Below, piece after piece: positions 1-8,020 of a stretch of 64,000 bases of DNA (within the stretch, counting starts at the first letter, position 1; the number at the start of each line of letters is the position of its first letter). The notes beneath the pieces were generated by a model, which saw only the letters and a list, made by a program, of their open reading frames with translations, made no database searches and was not told the origin of the DNA. Source of the stretch: Aliivibrio finisterrensis_A (GTDB taxonomy: Bacteria > Pseudomonadota > Gammaproteobacteria > Enterobacterales > Vibrionaceae). The translations under genes were made by a program, and so were the position numbers. The stretch is from the NCBI RefSeq assembly GCF_004167675.1, contig NZ_SEZQ01000001.1, one strand, 5' to 3'.

Positions 1-183
1 CTACAGAACCCAGATATTCGTGCTGAGCTTCCGGCATATGCACAATGGCCTACTTTCCCACAGTTGTGGATTGAAGGTGAATTAATTGGCGGGTGTGACA
101 TCATTTTGGAAATGTTCCAAAAAGGTGAACTTCAGCCATTAGTTAAAGAAGCTGCAGAGCGTAATGCCCCTGCTGCGGAATAA
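1..183 (+). CDS. grxD: Monothiol glutaredoxin Grx4 (GrxD), C-terminal part only
   Basis: The window opens inside a reading frame that runs 60 codons to a TAA at 181-183. The translation contains PTFPQLWIEGELIGGCDI, the conserved C-terminal half of CGFS-type monothiol glutaredoxins (cis-Pro before the Phe-Pro-Gln strand, then the GG-C/S-D glutathione-binding turn). The CGFS active site itself lies before base 1 and is not visible. Members of this family bind a glutathione-ligated [2Fe-2S] cluster and deliver it to other proteins, often with BolA partners. The tail ending in AAERNAPAAE is typical of enterobacterial and Vibrio GrxD. A terminator hairpin follows directly. Confidence 0.9.
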   Translation, partial: LQNPDIRAELPAYAQWPTFPQLWIEGELIGGCDIILEMFQKGELQPLVKEAAERNAPAAE

Positions 184-221
184 TACTAGAATATAGATCA
201 TCTAATTCGTTAGATGGATAT

Positions 222-253
222 AAAAAACCACGTATTGCTACGTGGTTTTTTTT
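222..253. terminator. Bidirectional Rho-independent terminator
   Basis: A perfect hairpin with arms AAAAAACCACGTA and TACGTGGTTTTTT around the loop TTGC, with A- and T-runs on both sides. It sits between the converging grxD (+) and the receiver-TPR gene (-), so it can serve both. Confidence 0.85.
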
Positions 254-1559
254 ATATTTTTGCCTTTTCAAAAGAAAGAGCTTGTAACTTAGCTAAGGGG
301 GATTTCCCTTCCTTCAATTTACGTAGCCACTTTTCTTCAATGATTTCTTTTTCATCATCTAAACGCATTTCGCAATAAACTAAGTAAACAATATAAGCGG
401 TTTCACAATCGGTAATATCTGAAAGTTGAATATCAGAGATTAAGCGGTTTGCTTCACCGTATCTATTCATTTTTAATTGCCATAAAGCGGATAATGCTCG
501 TTGCGCAGCAATGCAAGGTATGCCACGTAAGCGTCCTTTTAATTTTGCGCTGACTCGTTGCCATGAACTTTCAGGGGACCAGTCTTGTAACGTTTCTTCT
601 GACGCAAGCAAAAGATCACCCCATGCGGCCATTGCTCTTTTTCCTGCAGAGTCAAATGCAGAATTTGGCAATAAATAAGCGTATTTAGTGAGTAAGTCGA
701 ATGCATCGTATCGTTCTCCTTTTGCAAGAAGAGACCAAATGAGGTGACTAAATCTTAAATACGAGTAGGGAGCAACCTCAAATCCTTTTTTCCAGTAGCG
801 AGCAGCAATAGATAAGTTATCTCGGTTAAACGCTATTTGAGCTTTTAAATCAAGCAAACGTAAGCTACTGGTTTCATTTTTTGGTAATAATGAATCGACT
901 AACTGGTTAGCGTTATCAAAATCATTTTGTGCGATATAGATTTCTGCTTGTTGGATTTCCGCTTCAATCGACTCTTTGATTATTGATAGTAAAGCCTTAT
1001 TCACGCTCAACGCTTCTGACAGTCGGTTCACTTTGATGAGACGAGACGTCAGTTTAAGCATTGAGTCTTTAAGAATGATTTTATTTGGTGCTTTGAATAT
1101 AAGAGGTTTAACACCCGCTAGCCCATCTTTTGTATAAGCGGCAATCATTCCCATCGCAAACTGACGTTTTACTAAATCATGGTTAATAACTTTGATAATT
1201 TCTTCTGGTCGAATTGGCTTTTGAATATATTTTTCAGGGGCATAATCGGTATATGCTAACTCAATTTGTGGGTCTTCATTACCAGTTACGACATAGACCA
1301 GAGTATTGTCGGTAATCAATCGTAATAGACGTAATTGCTCAAGCATTTGAAGACCAGTACTACCATGGCCAAGATTATGATCAACAAAAAGGACATCGAA
1401 TTTTTTTTGCTTACAGTTACCTACAGCAGCACCTGCTGTTGGACAGCAAGCAATGTTATTAGTCGGGACACCAATACGACTGAGTAATGCACGAATTGCA
1501 TTTTGGATAACAGTACTGTCGTCAATGATGAGAAAAGAAGAGAGCTTAATTAGTTTCAT
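252..1559 (-). CDS. Orphan response regulator: receiver domain plus TPR-like helical region, no DNA-binding output
   Basis: A 435-residue protein. Residues about 7-125 form a CheY-like receiver domain: acidic pair D13/D14 (FLIIDDS), predicted phosphoacceptor D60 (DVLFVDHNLG), T92 (VVTGNED) and K114 (IQKP). The remaining 300 residues are helical with alternating small and aromatic positions, as in TPR-like repeats (for example around AQNDFDNANQLVDSLL and NLSIAARYWKKGF). No helix-turn-helix, GGDEF, EAL or HD-GYP motif is visible, so output is probably by protein-protein contact. No histidine kinase gene is adjacent, so its partner is unknown. The gene stands alone between two terminators. Start chosen at the ATG giving MKLIKLSSFLIIDD. 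Function is not established from the sequence. Confidence 0.85.
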   Translation of the reverse strand: MKLIKLSSFLIIDDSTVIQNAIRALLSRIGVPTNNIACCPTAGAAVGNCKQKKFDVLFVDHNLGHGSTGLQMLEQLRLLRLITDNTLVYVVTGNEDPQIELAYTDYAPEKYIQKPIRPEEIIKVINHDLVKRQFAMGMIAAYTKDGLAGVKPLIFKAPNKIILKDSMLKLTSRLIKVNRLSEALSVNKALLSIIKESIEAEIQQAEIYIAQNDFDNANQLVDSLLPKNETSSLRLLDLKAQIAFNRDNLSIAARYWKKGFEVAPYSYLRFSHLIWSLLAKGERYDAFDLLTKYAYLLPNSAFDSAGKRAMAAWGDLLLASEETLQDWSPESSWQRVSAKLKGRLRGIPCIAAQRALSALWQLKMNRYGEANRLISDIQLSDITDCETAYIVYLVYCEMRLDDEKEIIEEKWLRKLKEGKSPLAKLQALSFEKAKI

Positions 1560-1663
1560 AGAAAATAGACAGGCCGTAACTAGACAGTGCCAGAGTATAG
1601 CAACAGTCTTACTTAAATATAGAAAAAAGAACGAATAGCTGAGTAAAATTTTTTGATCTTAAT

Positions 1664-1694
1664 GTAAAAAACGACAGGGTTGACTGTCGTTTTA
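1664..1694 (-). terminator. Rho-independent terminator of the antiporter-family gene
   Basis: Arms AAAACGACAG and CTGTCGTTTT with a six-base loop; read on the minus strand the stem is followed by a T-run. It lies just downstream of the transporter stop codon at 1751. Confidence 0.8.
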
Positions 1695-1750
1695 TACCGA
1701 TTAACATTAATTCTGCAATAATAATATAACTACTAGGCAGTATTAATAAA

Positions 1751-3079
1751 TTAAAGCACCATTGCTGCAATCCAACCAAATGCAATTAATGGCAGGTTGT
1801 AGTGTAAGAATGTAGGTACTACGGTTTCCCATACGTGCTCATGTTGGCCATCTGCATTTAGCCCTGACGTTGGACCTAATGTAGAATCTGATGCAGGGGA
1901 GCCAGCATCACCTAAAGCAGCAGCAGTACCAACCAATGCAATGGTTGCCATTGGCGAAAAGCCAAATGCCACGGCAAGAGGTACATAGATAGTTGCAATG
2001 ATTGGGATAGTAGAGAAAGAAGAACCAATACCCATGGTTACTAATAAGCCAACAATCAGCATTAATAATGCCGCTAATGGTTTATTGTCACCGATTGAAG
2101 TTGATAATGATTCTACTAGGATTTCAACGCCACCCGTTGCTTTCATTACCGCAGCAAAACCTGCAGCTGAGATCATAATGAAGCCAATCATAGCCATCAT
2201 GTGAACACCGCGAGTAAAGACATCTTGAGTTTCTTTCCAAGCGATAACACCGCCAAACGTAAATACCATAAATCCGGCAAGTGCCCCAACAATCATTGAA
2301 CCAGTTGCTAATTGAACGGATAACGCAGCAATAATAGCGACAATTGATATTTGGATATGTCGTTTATTAAACGTAGGTGCCGTATTGGTTGCTTTCATTG
2401 TTGTATTATCAACATCAGCATAAGTTCGGGGCTTACGGTAAGAGATAAATACAGCAATAAGAAGACCTGTTACCATGCCTAAAGCAGGCAGAGCCATTGC
2501 TAAAGGAACTTGGCTAGCAACAACATCAAGATTATTGTCATGCAGGTTTTTTAATAAAATATTGTTTAAAAAGATGCCACCAAAACCAACAGGCAGGATC
2601 ATGTATGGTGTAACTAAACCAAAGGTTAGTACACAAGCAATTAAACGTCGATCAAGCTTTAGTTTATTAAATACTTGGATCAGTGGCGGGATTAAAATTG
2701 GAATAAACGCAATATGCACAGGCACTACGTTTTGCGATGAAATCGTAATTAATAATATTAAGCAAAGTAAAAGGTATTTCACGCCAGTAGCAGCATGAAG
2801 ATTATCTTTTGCGTTAATACGTTTTATAACACTGTGAGCTAATAAATCAGTCACGCCAGATTTTGAAATAGCAACAGCAAACGCACCAAGCATAGCGTAG
2901 CTTAATGCAATTGTTGCACCGCCACCTAAGCCACCTTCAAATGCTGAAATAGTCTCAGATAATGATAAACCACCCACTAATCCACCGATTAATGCACTGA
3001 ACGTTAAGGCAACGACAACGTTAACTCTAAGCAAAGCGAGAATAAGCATTACTGAAACAGAAAGAATGATTGGATTCAT
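1751..3079 (-). CDS. Na+/H+ antiporter-family (NhaC-like) inner-membrane transporter
   Basis: A 442-residue, very hydrophobic protein with about 11-12 predicted membrane segments. It opens with MNPIILSVSVMLILALLRVN and has internal GGG/GG-rich re-entrant-like segments (EGGLGGGATIALSYAMLG; GTAAALGDAGSPASDSTLGPTSG). This pattern, with the AxLGDAGSPASDSTLGPT signature near the C-terminus, fits the Na+/H+ antiporter family with an extra N-terminal segment (PF13726 plus PF03553). Some members of that family (Bacillus YuiF type) move amino acids such as histidine instead of sodium, so the substrate cannot be assigned. The gene is monocistronic, with about 100 bp to rnt upstream and its own terminator downstream. 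Confidence 0.8.
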   Translation of the reverse strand: MNPIILSVSVMLILALLRVNVVVALTFSALIGGLVGGLSLSETISAFEGGLGGGATIALSYAMLGAFAVAISKSGVTDLLAHSVIKRINAKDNLHAATGVKYLLLCLILLITISSQNVVPVHIAFIPILIPPLIQVFNKLKLDRRLIACVLTFGLVTPYMILPVGFGGIFLNNILLKNLHDNNLDVVASQVPLAMALPALGMVTGLLIAVFISYRKPRTYADVDNTTMKATNTAPTFNKRHIQISIVAIIAALSVQLATGSMIVGALAGFMVFTFGGVIAWKETQDVFTRGVHMMAMIGFIMISAAGFAAVMKATGGVEILVESLSTSIGDNKPLAALLMLIVGLLVTMGIGSSFSTIPIIATIYVPLAVAFGFSPMATIALVGTAAALGDAGSPASDSTLGPTSGLNADGQHEHVWETVVPTFLHYNLPLIAFGWIAAMVL

Positions 3080-3177
3080 TTTGTTTAGTTTCCCTGTAAA
3101 TGTTGTGTAGTTATGCCAATAGATAAATAAGCATAAAATGTATGTCTACTTTCTGATTGGTATTAGCAGATAGCCAA

Positions 3178-3849
3178 TTAATTATTATTAGTATTTTCTT
3201 CTTCGGTTTCAGGCAATAGTGGCCATCCACCAAGATCTTTCCATTTATTTACGATATGACAGAATAATTCAGCGGTCTTTTCTGTATCGTAAAGTGCTGA
3301 ATGGGCTTCTTTTCCATCAAAATCAATGTTTGCAGCTTTACATGCTTTAGCTAATACGGTTTGCCCTAGTGCTAATCCGCTGATCGCCGCAGTATCAAAT
3401 GTGCAGAAAGGATGAAAAGGAATACGTTTTAATTTTGCTCGTTCAGAAGCTTCCATCACAAAACTGTGATCAAAATTAGCATTATGAGCGACCATAATTG
3501 CTCGGCGGCAATCATGCTGTTTTTGCTCTTTTCGGATTTGTTTGTAGATTTCTTTTAAAGCGATATCTTCTGTAACCGCGCCACGTAATGGACTGAATGG
3601 GTCACGGATACCATTAAATTCTAGTGCTTCTTTCTCAAGATTAGCACCTTCAAATGGAGAAACATGATAATGAATTGTAGTGGCTGGTTTTAAGTAACCT
3701 TCTTCATCCATTGCAAGGGTGACAGCACAAATCTCAAGTAAAGCATCAGTTTTTGAATTGAAGCCAGCGGTCTCAACATCAATAACGACAGGGAAATAAC
3801 CACGAAATCGGTTTTTTAATAAATTATGTTGCTCTACTTCAGTCATCAT
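3178..3849 (-). CDS. rnt: Ribonuclease T
   Basis: A 223-residue DEDD-family 3'-5' exoribonuclease. The exonuclease motifs are visible: FPVVIDVETAGF (Exo I, Asp24/Glu26), VAHNANFDHSF (Exo II) and HSALYDTEKTAELF (Exo III, DEDDh His and Asp). RNase T trims the CCA end of tRNAs during end-turnover and matures the 3' ends of 5S and 23S rRNA and other stable RNAs; it acts as a dimer in the cytoplasm. Length matches the family. Two ATG codons are adjacent (3849 and 3846), so the true start is uncertain by one residue. It diverges from motY across about 200 bp, an arrangement also reported in other vibrios. Confidence 0.95.
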   Translation of the reverse strand: MMTEVEQHNLLKNRFRGYFPVVIDVETAGFNSKTDALLEICAVTLAMDEEGYLKPATTIHYHVSPFEGANLEKEALEFNGIRDPFSPLRGAVTEDIALKEIYKQIRKEQKQHDCRRAIMVAHNANFDHSFVMEASERAKLKRIPFHPFCTFDTAAISGLALGQTVLAKACKAANIDFDGKEAHSALYDTEKTAELFCHIVNKWKDLGGWPLLPETEEENTNNN

Positions 3850-3989
3850 TCGGTACGTAAGAAAATGTTGCCGCTATTATTGCAGATTATCGTTAGCATA
3901 AAAACTGTAAATAAGGTGTGATGAGGATATATTTATTGAAGATAAGTGATGATAAATAAAATACAGAGCAAAAATGAGTATTATTGGTC

Positions 3990-4016
3990 TAAATTTTGCT
4001 TTAATTAAGCTTATCG
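3990..4016 (+). promoter_or_regulatory. Weak candidate sigma-28 (FliA) type promoter for motY
   Basis: TAAA, 15 bases, then GCTTATCG, about 30 bp before the motY ATG. The TAAA half and spacing fit the flagellar sigma-28 pattern TAAA-N15-GCCGATAA, but only 4 of 8 positions of the downstream half agree. Proposed because motY is a late flagellar gene; the match itself is poor. Confidence 0.25.
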
Positions 4017-4048
4017 TCAACGGCATGACTCCAATAGATTTAGGTATT

Positions 4049-4927
4049 ATGAAAAAAACACTTTTTACTTTAGCCCTGCTAGTAAGCTCATTGACTGCAA
4101 CATCTGCATTAGCCAATAAGAACTATGTTGCTAAGCCTGAGCAATCAAAATGGGTAATGCTAGAGAATTCGCCATTAGAATGCCGTTTATCTCACAATAT
4201 TCCAAATTACGGAAATGCAGAATTTTCATCGTACGCTAATAAAAAGATGAATCTGGATTTTGAACTAAAAATGAACCGTCCAATGGGAGAGACTCGCTCA
4301 GTTAATTTGGTCTCTATGCCACCGCGTTGGACTCCTGGCGAAAGCGCCGATTCAATGACAAACTTGAAATTTTTCAAACAATTTGATGGTTATGTCGGTG
4401 GTACGACGGCATGGTCAATGCTGGCTGAATTAGAGAATGGACGTTTTCCTACCTTTACTTATGCCGATTGGCAGAGTCCTAAGCAGTTGATTGAAGTTGC
4501 ACTTTCTCCAGTTGTATTTCAAAACACATACAATGTTTTTAGTATGTGTATTGCCAATTTGTTACCTTATAGTTTTGAAGATATTTCATTTACTATTCTA
4601 CACTTTGATAAAAACAGTGATGAATTAAATAAAGCATCAAAAAAACGTTTATCTCAAATAGCAGACTTTATTAAATATACTAAAGATGTCGATTTAGTAT
4701 TAGTGGCGACTTACACTGATTCTAGTGGTGGGAAAAATGTTAACCAACAAGTGTCTGAGCGACGCGCATTAAAGCTACAAAACTATTTTGAATCGATTGG
4801 TTTACCTACTGATCGCATTCGTGTTCAATCTTATGGCGAGCGTCGTCCTATTGCTGATAATGCAACACCAATCGGTAAGAATAAAAACCGCCGAGTTGTT
4901 ATTTCTTTAGGTCGAACAATAATTTAA
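4049..4927 (+). CDS. motY: Sodium-driven flagellar motor protein MotY
   Basis: A 292-residue exported protein. The signal peptide MKKTLFTLALLVSSLTATSALA ends near residue 22. The N-terminal half (from NKNYVAKPEQSKWVM to about residue 170) is the MotY-specific domain that attaches to the basal body T ring with MotX. The C-terminal half is an OmpA-like peptidoglycan-binding domain (ISFTILHFDKNSDELN, then YTDSSGG and ERRALKLQNYFESIG, ending NRRVVISLGR). It helps hold the sodium-type PomAB stator around the polar flagellar motor. An in-frame ATG at 3974 would add 25 residues before the signal peptide; the 4049 start gives a clean signal sequence and is preferred. Confidence 0.93.
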   Translation: MKKTLFTLALLVSSLTATSALANKNYVAKPEQSKWVMLENSPLECRLSHNIPNYGNAEFSSYANKKMNLDFELKMNRPMGETRSVNLVSMPPRWTPGESADSMTNLKFFKQFDGYVGGTTAWSMLAELENGRFPTFTYADWQSPKQLIEVALSPVVFQNTYNVFSMCIANLLPYSFEDISFTILHFDKNSDELNKASKKRLSQIADFIKYTKDVDLVLVATYTDSSGGKNVNQQVSERRALKLQNYFESIGLPTDRIRVQSYGERRPIADNATPIGKNKNRRVVISLGRTII

Positions 4928-4956
4928 TCGGTGTAATTTTATCGAGTAACTCATTT

Positions 4957-4988
4957 AAGGTGTCTATTACAATAGACACCTTTTTTAT
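4957..4988 (+). terminator. Rho-independent terminator of motY
   Basis: Stem GGTGTCTA / TAGACACC with a six-base loop, followed by six T residues. It overlaps the stop codon of the converging gene at 4985. Confidence 0.85.
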
Positions 4989-5419
4989 TGCAGTTTAAAA
5001 CTCGCAATTAACTCACATTGAACTGTGGTATCAATGTGTTGAATATGTTTTGCAATTTCTGGATTAGGGTGACGTTTCATAAATTCTAAAAGGGCACTTT
5101 TACAGCAACCTAAGTTAGAAACGAAAGATTCACAATCATTTTTGGGGCATTGTGGTACAAGAGTGAGAATTTTTTCTGCAGCAATTTCTAAATACTTTAG
5201 CTCAAAATTATTGTCATTTTGGCTTCGCCAGAATTGAGCTAAATTATGACAAGAGATAACCGTGATAGTTACTTGATCAACTAGACTCGCTTCATTACGC
5301 TTTGTGAGCTCCTCTGAAATGGCAAAGGCCTGTTGATAATGAAGAATGGTACGCCAGAAGTCTTTATTCTTAAAAGACTGTTCAGCTAATATAGTGTGTT
5401 TTTCCCATAGTTCTATCAT
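4985..5419 (-). CDS. Small helical protein of unknown function (DUF2753-like)
   Basis: A 144-residue cytoplasmic protein with no signal peptide or membrane segment. It is mostly helical and resembles a short TPR-type fold in its first half (EQSFKNKDFWRTILHYQQAFAIS). It contains six cysteines, including the pair in NLGCCKSALLEF. Size and character resemble the Vibrionaceae-restricted family DUF2753, but that assignment is from memory and is uncertain. It converges with motY and lies upstream of the gloA terminator, so it is probably its own transcription unit. No function can be assigned. Confidence 0.7.
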   Translation of the reverse strand: MIELWEKHTILAEQSFKNKDFWRTILHYQQAFAISEELTKRNEASLVDQVTITVISCHNLAQFWRSQNDNNFELKYLEIAAEKILTLVPQCPKNDCESFVSNLGCCKSALLEFMKRHPNPEIAKHIQHIDTTVQCELIASFKLQ

Positions 5420-5499
5420 GATATTCCCTTAATTGGTGTTCTTTCAATTATTATGCAAACACTCTAATTGAGAATTGTTATCATTAAAAGCGTAGGGTA

Positions 5500-5530
5500 T
5501 AAAAAAACCTGCTTAGATCGCAGGTTTTAT
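5500..5530 (-). terminator. Rho-independent terminator of gloA
   Basis: Arms AAAACCTGC and GCAGGTTTT around a seven-base loop, with a T-run when read on the minus strand. It lies 40 bp beyond the gloA stop codon. Confidence 0.85.
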
Positions 5531-5567
5531 TCAATAGAGTATTTAGTATCTTAATTAAAGTAAGGAG

Positions 5568-5984
5568 TTATCCTTCTAAACCAGCTGAAGCACTTTTATT
5601 CTGGATAAGTTCAATCATGTAGCCATCAGGATCTTTAACAAACGCAATGTGTGTTGACCCACCTTTTACAGGGCCTGCCTCACGAGTGACGTTACCACCA
5701 GCCGCTTTGATTGAATCACAGGTTTGGTATACATCATCAACACCAATGGCAATATGACCAAAAGCCGTACCCATATCGTATTCTTCAGTGCCCCAGTTAT
5801 ACGTTAATTCGATAACGGCACCTTGAGATTCATCACCGTAGCCAAGAAAAGCTAACGTATATTTGTACTCTTCATTCGTGTTTTGACGAAGAAGATCCAT
5901 ACCCATTACTTTGGTGTAAAACTCTATTGATTTATCTAAATTACCCACACGGATCATCGTGTGTAAAATACGTCCATTAGCCAT
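5568..5984 (-). CDS. gloA: Lactoylglutathione lyase (glyoxalase I)
   Basis: A 138-residue protein of the vicinal oxygen chelate fold. It isomerises the hemithioacetal of methylglyoxal and glutathione to S-lactoylglutathione. The four expected metal ligands are present: H8 (RILHTMIRVGNLDKS), the Glu in GAVIELTYNWG, the His in FGHIAIGVDD and the Glu in GYMIELIQ. As in E. coli GloA, these short enzymes are usually nickel-dependent dimers. The C-terminal tail (NKSASAGLEG) is a few residues longer than in E. coli. Single gene, followed by its own terminator. Confidence 0.96.
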   Translation of the reverse strand: MANGRILHTMIRVGNLDKSIEFYTKVMGMDLLRQNTNEEYKYTLAFLGYGDESQGAVIELTYNWGTEEYDMGTAFGHIAIGVDDVYQTCDSIKAAGGNVTREAGPVKGGSTHIAFVKDPDGYMIELIQNKSASAGLEG

Positions 5985-6043
5985 TGTTTTGCTCCAGTTT
6001 TTTGCTTTTATTCCAGCCTAAATAATTGATAGGTAGATAGTAT

Positions 6044-6679
6044 TTAAATATCTGTTTTTTCTTTGAACTCACAGAGATCTTCTATCATGCAACTGCCACA
6101 GCGAGGTTTACGTGCAATACAGGTATAGCGACCGTGCAGAATAAGCCAGTGGTGAACATCAAGTTTGAACTCTTTAGGTACCACTTTGAGTAATTTCTTT
6201 TCTACGTCGTTAACTGTTTTTCCCATTGCCAGCTTTGTACGGTTAGAGACACGATAAATATGAGTATCTACTGCAATGGTTGGCCAACCAAAGGCTGTAT
6301 TTAGAACGACATTTGCCGTTTTGTGCCCAACACCGGGTAGAGCTTCTAGCGCGTCTTGATCTTCTGGGATCTCACTGTCATGAAGATCAATCAACATCTG
6401 GCAAGTCTTGATAACATTAACGGCTTTGGTATTAAATAAACCAATGGTTTTAATGTAAGTTTTTAATCCGTCAACGCCTAAGTCTAAGATTGCTTGAGGC
6501 GTATTTGCTACGGGGTATAATTTACGCGTCGCTTTGTTTACGCTGACATCGGTAGCTTGTGCTGATAGCAAAACAGCGATCAATAATTCAAACGGCGTAG
6601 ACCATTCAAGCTCAGTTTGAGGATGTGGGTTATCGGCTTGTAAGCGTTCTAATATTTCTCGGCGTTTTACATTATTCAT
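6044..6679 (-). CDS. nth: Endonuclease III (DNA glycosylase/AP lyase)
   Basis: A 211-residue base-excision repair enzyme that removes oxidised pyrimidines. Visible hallmarks are the helix-hairpin-helix LPGVGHKTANVVLNTAFG carrying the catalytic Lys, the catalytic Asp in IAVDTHIYRVSNR, and the C-terminal [4Fe-4S] loop C-X6-C-X2-C-X5-C (CIARKPRCGSCMIEDLC). A TTG at 6688 would add three residues but is only two bases from an AAGGA; the ATG at 6679 gives MNNVKRREIL, aligning with the E. coli start. It is the last gene of the rnf operon, 18 bp after rnfE, a conserved linkage in gammaproteobacteria. Confidence 0.96.
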   Translation of the reverse strand: MNNVKRREILERLQADNPHPQTELEWSTPFELLIAVLLSAQATDVSVNKATRKLYPVANTPQAILDLGVDGLKTYIKTIGLFNTKAVNVIKTCQMLIDLHDSEIPEDQDALEALPGVGHKTANVVLNTAFGWPTIAVDTHIYRVSNRTKLAMGKTVNDVEKKLLKVVPKEFKLDVHHWLILHGRYTCIARKPRCGSCMIEDLCEFKEKTDI

Positions 6680-6697
6680 ACCGCTCAATGTCCTTAT

Positions 6698-7384
6698 TTA
6701 TGATACTCGTGCGCGTTCAATTTTTTCTTTTTCTTGTTTTGGTTGACGATCCGCTAATTTTTTATCGATAACATTCTTTATCGCAATAAGAAAACCGACA
6801 CCTAAGAAAGCACCTGGTGGAAGCATGGCTAATAGGAAATGGCTATCGACATGAAATAGTTCAATACGTAATACTGTCGCCCAATCACCCAATAATAGAT
6901 CCGCACCATCAAATAGCGTACCGTTACCAAGTACTTCACGCATTGCTCCTAATAGGAGAAGCACTGCTGTCATACCTAACCCCATCCACAACCCATCAAG
7001 AGCCGCAGGTACAGGATCATTTTTAGAGGCGAAAGCTTCTGCACGACCGATGATAATACAGTTAGTTACGATAAGAGGAATAAAGATTCCCAGTGATAGA
7101 TATAGACCATAAGCATATGCATTCATTAATAATTGAACACAGGTTACTAGTGAGGCAATAATCATCACAAAAACTGGGATACGGACTTCTTGTGGGATCC
7201 ATTGGCGAACTAATGAAACAATTAAGTTAGATCCAATAAGAACTAAGGTGGTAGCAATACCTAACCCTAGCGCATTGGTTACCGTTGCCGAAACCGCAAG
7301 TAAAGGACAAAGTCCCAGCAGCTGAACTAGGGCAGGGTTGTTATCCCATAAACCATTTTTGATTAGTTCTTTGTTAATTGCCAT
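6698..7384 (-). CDS. rnfE: Rnf electron transport complex subunit E
   Basis: A 228-residue integral membrane subunit (about six helices) of the Rnf complex. It shares its fold with RnfA in inverted topology; both contain the LLGLCPLLAVS-type segment whose Cys helps bind a membrane [2Fe-2S] centre. The segment IIGRAEAFASKNDPVPAALDG is characteristic of RnfE/NqrD. The complex couples electron transfer between NADH and ferredoxin to sodium or proton movement, and in enterobacteria it keeps SoxR reduced (RsxE). The start overlaps the rnfG stop by one base, implying coupled translation. The C-terminal tail is lysine-rich. Confidence 0.95.
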   Translation of the reverse strand: MAINKELIKNGLWDNNPALVQLLGLCPLLAVSATVTNALGLGIATTLVLIGSNLIVSLVRQWIPQEVRIPVFVMIIASLVTCVQLLMNAYAYGLYLSLGIFIPLIVTNCIIIGRAEAFASKNDPVPAALDGLWMGLGMTAVLLLLGAMREVLGNGTLFDGADLLLGDWATVLRIELFHVDSHFLLAMLPPGAFLGVGFLIAIKNVIDKKLADRQPKQEKEKIERARVS

Positions 7385-8016
7385 TAGTTAGCCTCACAAT
7401 TTAGAGGAAGAGTCTGCAACTCATCTTGATGTGTTTTATAGAACCATACCGCTTTTTTAACTGCTTTTACAACTGCGCGAGGTGTGATGGTTGCCCCTGT
7501 AAATTGATCAAATTGGCCCCCATCTTTTTGAACCGCCCAGCTTTTATCTTGAAAATTATCAACAGTTTTTCCTAAAAACGCATCAACCCATCGAGTGATA
7601 CGAATATCTATTTTATCGCCTAAGCCCGGTGTTTCTTGATGGGACAGTACACGAACCCCTGTTACCATCGCATCAGAGTCTACACCAACAATAATCTTAA
7701 TTGCACCGCTATAACCATCTGGTGCAATAGCTTCTATAGCTGCACCTGAGTGCTTACCATTTAATGAGGCTAAATAAATAGGCATTGGTTGTGCAGTACC
7801 TAAAGCTTCTGGATTTTTAACTAAAACACAGGCTTTATAAAGCTCGTTATCATGTTGTGCCTTTGGTACTACTTGATTAAGTGTAGACAGCAATTGTTGT
7901 TGTTGCTGATAGGCAATTTGATCTTTTGTTAGTGCGAAAGTAATGGTTACTAATGCTGTAGAAGCAATTGCAAAAAGCGCCAGAACAAGGCTGCTTTTTT
8001 TCATAGTATTAAGCAT
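7384..8016 (-). CDS. rnfG: Rnf electron transport complex subunit G (covalent FMN protein)
   Basis: About 210 residues: one N-terminal membrane helix (MKKSSLVLALFAIASTALVTITFAL), then a periplasmic FMN-binding domain with QFDQFTGATITPRAVV. The SGAT/TGAT-type threonine in that motif is where flavin transferase ApbE attaches FMN covalently. HQETPGLGDKI is another family signature. The start at 8016 (MLNTMKKSS) is chosen because it follows AAGGATAAGACA, a good ribosome site; an upstream in-frame ATG at 8067 would overlap rnfD by 47 bases and is less likely. Part of rnfABCDGE. Confidence 0.94.
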   Translation of the reverse strand: MLNTMKKSSLVLALFAIASTALVTITFALTKDQIAYQQQQQLLSTLNQVVPKAQHDNELYKACVLVKNPEALGTAQPMPIYLASLNGKHSGAAIEAIAPDGYSGAIKIIVGVDSDAMVTGVRVLSHQETPGLGDKIDIRITRWVDAFLGKTVDNFQDKSWAVQKDGGQFDQFTGATITPRAVVKAVKKAVWFYKTHQDELQTLPLNCEAN

Positions 8017-8020
8017 TGTC

